DNA from: Bacteroidales bacterium UBA4331
Lineage (GTDB): Bacteria; Bacteroidota; Bacteroidia; Bacteroidales; Paludibacteraceae
DNA length: 64,000 bases
Assembly (NCBI GenBank): GCA_002394395.1
Contig: DGTR01000027.1
Coordinates: 35,456 to 99,455, forward strand
Direction: 5' to 3'
Position 1 is the first letter of the stretch. Each line of letters begins with the position of its first letter. Shown piece after piece: positions 57,855 to 64,000 of this stretch. A program made the position numbers and the translations under genes. The notes under the pieces were generated by a model, which saw only the letters and a list, made by a program, of their open reading frames with translations, made no database searches and was not told where the DNA came from.

Positions 57855-57886
57855 CAAAGGTACTGCTTTTTTTCGAAATACGCAAG
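57855..57886 (-). promoter_or_regulatory. panD promoter
   Basis: In minus sense: CTTG (57886-57883), 20-nt spacer with an A-tract, TACCTTTG (57862-57855). Confidence 0.75.
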
Positions 57887-57906
57887 AAAAATCAATGATT
57901 TTTAGC

Positions 57907-57935
57907 CAAAAGTCGAAAGTAGAAAGTCGAAAGCC
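57907..57935. repeat. Family D heptamer run
   Basis: AAAAGTCGAAAGTAGAAAGT then CGAAAGCCAC. It lies between the panD promoter region and the giant protein's terminator. Confidence 0.6.
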
Positions 57936-57936
57936 A

Positions 57937-57966
57937 CAAAAAAAGAGCCCCGAAGGGCTCGTTTTT
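57937..57966 (-). terminator. Bidirectional terminator at the end of the giant secreted-protein gene
   Basis: Perfect stem GAGCCC (57945-57950), loop CGAA, GGGCTC (57955-57960), A-run on the left and GTTTTT on the right, so it works on both strands. Confidence 0.85.
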
Positions 57967-58051
57967 GACTCATTTACGGCTCATTCCCGCGACCATCCCG
58001 CGACCATTACGGACGTCACTGTACCGTTCGGGTCCGATTTTTGGTTGGTTT

Positions 58052-61000
58052 TTACTCTACGCGTGCGCCGCGGGCATCGAAGATCTTACCGTCCTTGACG
58101 ATATAGAGTATGCCGTCGATCATCACTTTTTGTGCTCTTCCCTTCAGGGAGGAGTCGGAGGTAGGCTCCTCCAATCCTGTCGGCGTATTATGGATCGGCG
58201 AGATCTCCAAGACGAAGCGGTCGGTGATGTTGCCCGGTTGGAGCGTGACGGTATAATCCAGCGCGCTGAGGGATGTCCGTACGCCTGTCTCGTTATCTAC
58301 GAGTGTCACGCCGATACCCTCCGTCCCCTCCGGGATGGCGAAGGTGTAATCGCCTGCGCTCTTGATCGATACGCCTACCGGCACTACCGTCGTCTGAGTC
58401 GTCGAGAGCGGGAGACTGTTTCCGCCCAGACTCGTGTTGCCGGCGATGGTGAAGATATTCGCCTTGCGCGAGTTGAACTGCTTGGTCATGTCTTCGCCGA
58501 ACTCAAAACCGGTGGTGACCTTCTCGTCGTCCGAGAGGCGAACATAGGTGCGGTCGATCATCTGGTCGTCTTGCTGTACCTCGAGGCAGAACTCATATTC
58601 GCCGCGGTACTCGGTGTTGCGTTGCGGCGCTGCGGTCGGCGTGACGCTGGTCGTCCAGGTCACGTTGCCGTAATACTGAACGGTATAAGCGTGCATCGCG
58701 TGATAGACAAAGCCGGTTCCCGAAGTAGCGGTCAGGGTGTTGTCATCCGGGTTCCAGGTATAGAGGAATTTCGGGCAACTGTCATTGGCGATCCATGTGG
58801 TGTTAGCAAAACTTGGGTTATTGACGTTGACGTACGTCGGAACGCTCATGATATTCCAGTGGCTGTCAAAGATCGTACGGTTGTACGAGGTGCTCGGGTC
58901 GGAAGTGTCGGGCAGGCCTTCCGTCGCAGCCCTGTTGATGGTACAGGTATGAGCCGGCAGGGTCTGCGTGATGCTTGCGTTAGTAATACTTGATACATCG
59001 CTATACGACGGGAAGTATAACTCAACCTGGTTGGCAACACTCCGCGGTCCCCATACATCCGATTCTACGCCCAGGAGTTCGGTCTCCAGAGTCAGGATGT
59101 ATCCCTCGTTCGGCTCCAGATAAACCTCACCGTTCCTATTCCAGATGAACTCCCAGAAGCCTGCGGACTCTGCCCAGAAACCTTGTTGCGCACGGAGGTC
59201 TCCGCGGTAACGCTGGATAATCCAGTGCTGACCGTAGGTGCCGAAACCGAATACCTCACTCAGTTTGACGCGGAACGGGAAGGATACGTAGTACAGCGAC
59301 CGCTCGTAAATCGATGCCGGCGAAGCCAACGGGTTGTGCGAACCTGTCTTCTCTTTGTTATTGAGCGTCCACTTGTTGAATCGCATTACGGCGTACGCGG
59401 TCTTGATATCCGTGATAGAACCGTCATTCGTGAAGGTCAACTGGTCGATATCGCCCTGGTGCTCACGGATAAACATTACGTCGGCATTGATGTCCATCTC
59501 AGTACTTATCTCTCCGCTCGGCATGTAAGCCGCTACCAGTCGGTCGGTCTTGAAATCATAGATGACACGTACTTTTACCGCATCGCCGGATCCTTCTACC
59601 AGTTTGATGGCGTGACTGTCATCAAACGTATTATCTTTTGTACCTTTGTAGTAGAAGTAATCGTCATTAAAGAGTGCGTATAACTTCACGTACGAAGAAG
59701 GTTCCACTTGTACGGTTGCTTCATAAATCCAGTTTTCGTCATCTACAAATTGGATGCAGTGGTCCGGTGCTTTATGGTTGTAACCGTCTTGTTCGCTGTT
59801 ACTTGCATTCCGAAGCGGGTTACCATTCTCGTCCATGAGGTTGTCTTCGGTCGTACCGCGGAGAACAAGGAATTTCGATCCATCCGATTGAGCCGGTGCA
59901 AGGTAAGCACGGTAAACGGCATTGTTCGCCCTGTTCCACATGAATCGGATGTTTGCTTCGTCCGCTTTGAGATCTCCTGCTCCATGACCACTGCCATCGG
60001 AGTCCCATACATGATCGGCATCGCCGCCACGATAGGTCGAAACGATCAAGGTATCCGAGATGCACGGGCTATAGTCGTTTGCGACAACGAACTTAACATT
60101 TGTGCCTCCATATACGTGTCCCATGAAGTAATGCGAGAAGTCGCTGTGTTCCTCGGAGTACAGGGAGTACGTCATGAGGTGGTCTGCATTCTTGTAGTTA
60201 TCCCATTTGCTGACAGCGCAGTCGGTACGGATGTAGAAGTTACCGGTGTACGGCTCTTTATTCTCTACGGAGATAGCACCGCTACCGTCCATGGTCAGGC
60301 AGATGTTGTAAACGCCTGTCTGAGTAATACTGCTCAAATCAACGGTTCCACCTGCAACATCGTTCCACGTAATAGCGCCGGTTTCTCCATCTACCGTTGC
60401 TTGCTGGATCTTCATCGAAGGATTTTGATTATGGCGGATGAAGAAGGAAACGGTATCTTTTGCGTTATTAGCGTTCGTTACGATAGCCGATGGCTTGCTT
60501 GTATGAACGTCATCCTTGTAAATCACACGGTAGTCGCCACCTGCAATCGGATAATCCACAGCGATACGCAGGCGGTAAGCGTCAACATCTCCATACGTCG
60601 AGTAACTGAGATGGAAAATATAGTCACCAGCTGCGTTTGCTTCAATACCTGCCATAGAGAATGAAGGGGGATTACTCATATCCCATGCGGTCGATTGGCC
60701 ATGGTTTTTATAAGTCATTGTGCCGCTATTGCCATAATAAACACCATCGCTTCCTGTACCACCACGACGAATTTGGTATTTATAGTTATGTCCCGCCTCT
60801 AAGTCTGCTACTGCCTTCATTGGCATGAGGTCGTCTTCTGAGGTAAACGCGATAGATTTCAAAAGTGAATTACCGTATTCATTATATATCTCCAGTGTAT
60901 AACCCGTACCCGGCGTGTACATTGTCCAATAACCGCGGTTGTAGTAATCTGCGCGATCATTGTTTTGCTTTATACCCGTCTGTCCCTTCAATGGTACGAA

Positions 61001-64000
61001 CATCGGAGTCATGGCTTTGAATCCGGCTTCCGAAACTTTGTTGGTTGTTAATGCATCTGCATAACGCGTCGGGAAAACGACGTGAGCAACATTTGGAGAT
61101 TCTTGATAGAAATAATCGTAATTATCCATGCGCTCCTTTGTGAAAGAGACGTAGGTAACGGATTTATTTCCATAATTATAGTAGAAGATATCTGTTGTTC
61201 CTTCTACACGATTCATGGTAAGGTTACGGTTTGTTACGCCGCTATTACCGGTACCCTTGTTATCGGTCCATTTATCTGTAGTTAACAGGTTTACATATAC
61301 ATGGGCATCCGGATCAGCCGGGTCTGTCCATCCGAGGTTATCTTTAAAATAGATAATATTCTCTTGCGTATAAACAGCGGTTAGTTTGCCATCGTAAATA
61401 GCTTTGATGTAGATAGACGAAAAAACACTCGAATCCGCACGCTCTCCAGTCTTGGCATTTTCGCCGTCTTCGCTTAGCGTGATTCCATCGCCTGCAAGCC
61501 AGTGATGGAAGGTGTAACCGAATATCTCCGGCGCTGCAATAGCGCTTGACCAAACTAACGGACGACCGATCGTGGTGGTCGAGGCGGCAATCGTTGTATT
61601 TCCGCACTTATACTGCATGGTTACAGTATGATCGCCGGCTACTTGGAACGGGTAGGTGACAGAGTCAAGTTTGGTACCGCCGTCGCAGCTGCTACCCGTA
61701 CGCAGAACGGCTGCCACGAGGTACATTCCGCTCGAAGACGGAGCATTAAAGGTAACTTTGTTACTAATGCCAGCAGGGCTCGCAGGACTGAAGGTAGGTT
61801 GCGGGGTATATAAGTTACCATTGTTGTACAGCAGCTTCCAGCAGATAGAGTTCGTTCCTATCGGTGTCGGCGCAACCGTCGGCGTCACGCCCACTTCCGC
61901 GCTCGGCGCTACTACTGCTGCATCAAAGGTCAGATTCGTGATTTGGGCTTTCTTGTAGTACGCGTAGAGGGTAGTGCCTGTGGTTATATCTTTGTCCCAG
62001 GTCGTTACGCTGGTACCTGTACCATCATAATACTGTTTTCCTTCGCCACCGGTTGCGTCAAAGAAGCCCATGAAGCAGTAGCCAGCCGCTGCTGTCGGCA
62101 GAGAGCCGGAAAGAGAAGGCATGGCTGCATCGTAGGTAGCAGAGGAAGCAGCAGAAAGTGTTCCATCTGCGCCGTGACCTTCTGCACTCGTTTGATAATC
62201 AAACGTCAGCGCACTTTGTTTCGGTGTCCATTTAGCGTAGATAGACGGAGTAGGCACATCTTGATCCCAAATATGATTGCTTGTGAGTGCAGTAGTGTAG
62301 TATTGCGTACCTGTGCCATCTGCATTTTGGGTATAACCGGCGAAGTTATAACCTACTTTTGTGCGCGCTGCGATTGCTCCTCCTCCTTTCAATGTCGTAG
62401 GCATATCCGCATCGTAAGTGGCGGTTATGGTCTGGTTTTCGCCTGAACCGCCATTTACATTCAAAGTAACATCGTAAGTCTTAGGTGTCCATTGGGCATA
62501 AATGGTCTTTGTGGCTGTCGTTTGATCCCAATTGTTCGTGCTTCCCATCGAAGCGTTGTAGTATTGCGTACCGCTACCACCGGCGCTTGCGTAGTATCCT
62601 CCGAAGGTATATCCTGTACGAGTCGGGGCGGTTGCTCCGCTTGCCATGGATGCGCCGTTTACCGCCAAAATGGTAGAAGTGCCGTCTGAGCCGCTTTGTT
62701 TGTCCAAAGTTACTCTTGAGAATCGGATTGCACTACTTGTTCCGGTGTCATAAATATTCGTAGCTGCGGCTTGCAGGGTATTATTGGTATTATCCGGTGT
62801 AGGGTTGTTTAGCGATTTTGTGAAAGTTCCATCAGTGGTACTTGCTGTAATGCTTGTAGCGTCTTTGACGTTGTTAACATTGAAATACACTTCTTTCATG
62901 TCTGATGCAAACGAGCCATCTCCACCACAATTAGTTACCGTACCGGTAAGATTTAACTGTGTAGCATTTGTGACGGTAGCTGCAATCGTTACAGTCGGCG
63001 CAGAAAGAGTAATGTTGGTTAATCCATAATAACTAATTCCCTCAGTGGTACTATTAAAATTTGTGTACCAATACGTTCCTGGTATATACGTGGTTATATC
63101 TGTCCGAAGAGCACCTTCTCCAGCAAATGTTTGTTTTTTTCCTGCGTTGTTATTAAGGATGAAACGATCATACTTTGCATCCAATGGTACGGTGTACCAA
63201 GTTGTACTACCATTATAATTGCTACAATCCGGTCCGGGCCATTCCTCATTGTGAGTCAGTCCGTCTTCGCTGTACATGTATAACTTCATAGCGTTCCATG
63301 AAGCAACGTCATGTACGTAGATATCCCATTTGCGATAAACGGTCACAGTATTGGTGGCGAGAATGGAACCACCTTCTTTTATCTGAATAGTATAAATCTG
63401 GCTGGTAGTGTTTCCGTCAAAATTAACAATAACGTCTTGCGTCTCCTGTTGGTAGGTGGCATTTTCGGTTTTGCTCTTAGAGGCAATTAAGTTAGCAGGA
63501 GTTAGTTCAGTGCCCTTGTAGAACTCATAGGTAATAGTGTGATTTCCGGAGCCTAACTCAGAAGCATAGCCCGTGAGAGTTGTTGTGCCTCCTGTATATA
63601 CCGAAGCGGGAGAAGCAGTCATATCGGCCGATTTAGGATATACAACGGTTAAACGATGACCGCTTCCATCCCAAGTGAATATGAATTGACCGGCAGATTT
63701 GGTTTTTAATTTTGTATCACCTGCACCAGTGCTGAATTCTCTAGTTGAAATGCTTGTTGTAATTTCTGTGTCATGCCCGTAATATGAGCCTTTATCATTA
63801 ATCTTGAACTCATAAGTTGTATTGGCCTCTAAATCCAGATTCCAACGATAACTTGTACTGGTTGGCATACTATTCCATGCATGATCGCCAATATTAGTTC
63901 CATCTGTTGGATTCGAACGATAAATGGACAATGCCACCGGCCAAGTGATAGTGATTTTGGGAGAGGAGGAATTTGTGTAGTCTAATTTGACAGTATATGT
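58052..64000 (-). CDS. Giant secreted protein, 5' end outside the window
   Basis: 1982 residues visible; no stop to the window edge, and the upstream codons (TVKLDYTNSSSPKITITWPV) read on normally, so the GTG at 63937 is not the start. Contents: carbohydrate-binding-like domains near the visible N-terminus (WDIYVHDVASWNAMKLYMYS, HNEEWPGPDCSNY, CBM26-like); Ig-like parts; about three Listeria-Bacteroides (Flg_new) repeats (YTFGGYYASAGGSGTQYYNA, WTPKTYDVTLNVNGGSG); a long central region; tail MIDGILYIVKDGKIFDARG, the same pattern as the BspA proteins. A surface protein that may bind glycans; no enzyme domain recognised. Terminator at 57937. Confidence 0.85.
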   Translation of the reverse strand, partial: TYTVKLDYTNSSSPKITITWPVALSIYRSNPTDGTNIGDHAWNSMPTSTSYRWNLDLEANTTYEFKINDKGSYYGHDTEITTSISTREFSTGAGDTKLKTKSAGQFIFTWDGSGHRLTVVYPKSADMTASPASVYTGGTTTLTGYASELGSGNHTITYEFYKGTELTPANLIASKSKTENATYQQETQDVIVNFDGNTTSQIYTIQIKEGGSILATNTVTVYRKWDIYVHDVASWNAMKLYMYSEDGLTHNEEWPGPDCSNYNGSTTWYTVPLDAKYDRFILNNNAGKKQTFAGEGALRTDITTYIPGTYWYTNFNSTTEGISYYGLTNITLSAPTVTIAATVTNATQLNLTGTVTNCGGDGSFASDMKEVYFNVNNVKDATSITASTTDGTFTKSLNNPTPDNTNNTLQAAATNIYDTGTSSAIRFSRVTLDKQSGSDGTSTILAVNGASMASGATAPTRTGYTFGGYYASAGGSGTQYYNASMGSTNNWDQTTATKTIYAQWTPKTYDVTLNVNGGSGENQTITATYDADMPTTLKGGGAIAARTKVGYNFAGYTQNADGTGTQYYTTALTSNHIWDQDVPTPSIYAKWTPKQSALTFDYQTSAEGHGADGTLSAASSATYDAAMPSLSGSLPTAAAGYCFMGFFDATGGEGKQYYDGTGTSVTTWDKDITTGTTLYAYYKKAQITNLTFDAAVVAPSAEVGVTPTVAPTPIGTNSICWKLLYNNGNLYTPQPTFSPASPAGISNKVTFNAPSSSGMYLVAAVLRTGSSCDGGTKLDSVTYPFQVAGDHTVTMQYKCGNTTIAASTTTIGRPLVWSSAIAAPEIFGYTFHHWLAGDGITLSEDGENAKTGERADSSVFSSIYIKAIYDGKLTAVYTQENIIYFKDNLGWTDPADPDAHVYVNLLTTDKWTDNKGTGNSGVTNRNLTMNRVEGTTDIFYYNYGNKSVTYVSFTKERMDNYDYFYQESPNVAHVVFPTRYADALTTNKVSEAGFKAMTPMFVPLKGQTGIKQNNDRADYYNRGYWTMYTPGTGYTLEIYNEYGNSLLKSIAFTSEDDLMPMKAVADLEAGHNYKYQIRRGGTGSDGVYYGNSGTMTYKNHGQSTAWDMSNPPSFSMAGIEANAAGDYIFHLSYSTYGDVDAYRLRIAVDYPIAGGDYRVIYKDDVHTSKPSAIVTNANNAKDTVSFFIRHNQNPSMKIQQATVDGETGAITWNDVAGGTVDLSSITQTGVYNICLTMDGSGAISVENKEPYTGNFYIRTDCAVSKWDNYKNADHLMTYSLYSEEHSDFSHYFMGHVYGGTNVKFVVANDYSPCISDTLIVSTYRGGDADHVWDSDGSGHGAGDLKADEANIRFMWNRANNAVYRAYLAPAQSDGSKFLVLRGTTEDNLMDENGNPLRNASNSEQDGYNHKAPDHCIQFVDDENWIYEATVQVEPSSYVKLYALFNDDYFYYKGTKDNTFDDSHAIKLVEGSGDAVKVRVIYDFKTDRLVAAYMPSGEISTEMDINADVMFIREHQGDIDQLTFTNDGSITDIKTAYAVMRFNKWTLNNKEKTGSHNPLASPASIYERSLYYVSFPFRVKLSEVFGFGTYGQHWIIQRYRGDLRAQQGFWAESAGFWEFIWNRNGEVYLEPNEGYILTLETELLGVESDVWGPRSVANQVELYFPSYSDVSSITNASITQTLPAHTCTINRAATEGLPDTSDPSTSYNRTIFDSHWNIMSVPTYVNVNNPSFANTTWIANDSCPKFLYTWNPDDNTLTATSGTGFVYHAMHAYTVQYYGNVTWTTSVTPTAAPQRNTEYRGEYEFCLEVQQDDQMIDRTYVRLSDDEKVTTGFEFGEDMTKQFNSRKANIFTIAGNTSLGGNSLPLSTTQTTVVPVGVSIKSAGDYTFAIPEGTEGIGVTLVDNETGVRTSLSALDYTVTLQPGNITDRFVLEISPIHNTPTGLEEPTSDSSLKGRAQKVMIDGILYIVKDGKIFDARGARVE

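Noticed and set aside
63935..63937. GTG as a start codon of the last protein
   Set aside because: The frame continues openly to the window edge with a domain-like sequence upstream, so the true start is outside.

Overview
The window is a compact stretch of a Bacteroidales (Bacteroidota) chromosome. The evidence is: DUF5686, DUF3127 and DUF6242 proteins; BspA-type leucine-rich-repeat surface proteins; type IX-like C-terminal tails; an RprY-like regulator; a Tgt without zinc cysteines; and promoters of the Bacteroidota form TTTG-N19/20-TAnnTTTG, of which I can place twelve. An uncultivated gut or rumen lineage is likely, but that is inference. No rRNA, CRISPR array, transposase or complete prophage was seen.

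Layout. 1-15.9 kb, nearly all minus strand: S4-domain protein, pth, rplY, tRNA-Gln, the run rbfA-FtsX permease-lipoprotein-xerD-DUF5686, rpmH, recO, metallophosphatase, DUF3127, pgk, DUF6242, a folate cyclo-ligase (plus strand), a polyprenyl synthetase and ddl. 16-20 kb: a BspA protein. 20.3-24.1 kb: a DUF4160/DUF2442 pair and an island of eight small plus-strand genes of unknown function. 24.2-38.7 kb: a surface-protein operon (2291-residue adhesin, beta-barrel, xseA, second BspA protein). 38.7-41.4 kb: comEC-like, rpe and an atypical response regulator. 41.5-44.1 kb: asparaginase and PepD (plus). 44-57.9 kb: S41 protease, dCMP deaminase, cysE, cysK, AI-2E permease, holin-like, YtxH, mpl, tig, typA, a mini sorting-tail protein (plus), an LptF/G permease, tgt and panD. 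58-64 kb: a giant secreted protein that runs off the window.

Most striking is what fills the gaps between genes. Many intergenic gaps on the minus strand consist wholly of short degenerate repeats (7- to 15-nt units in at least six sequence families, some arranged as imperfect palindromes). In several gaps the repeat supplies both the stop codon of the upstream gene and the start codon of the downstream gene. The same families also occur inside reading frames, as in-frame extra peptides, in ddl, xseA, mpl, comEC, the S41 protease, the FtsX permease, the DUF5686 protein and a lipoprotein. This resembles the STRR repeats of cyanobacteria and the Rickettsia palindromic elements, but I know of no such account for Bacteroidales. 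A separate larger element, with 14-bp terminal inverted repeats in one copy, lies upstream of tgt, and a relative lies upstream of rpe.

Other unusual points: the response regulator has Glu at the phospho-acceptor position; trigger factor lacks its PPIase domain; RecO lacks an internal segment; and the spacer of most promoters carries a conserved A-tract.
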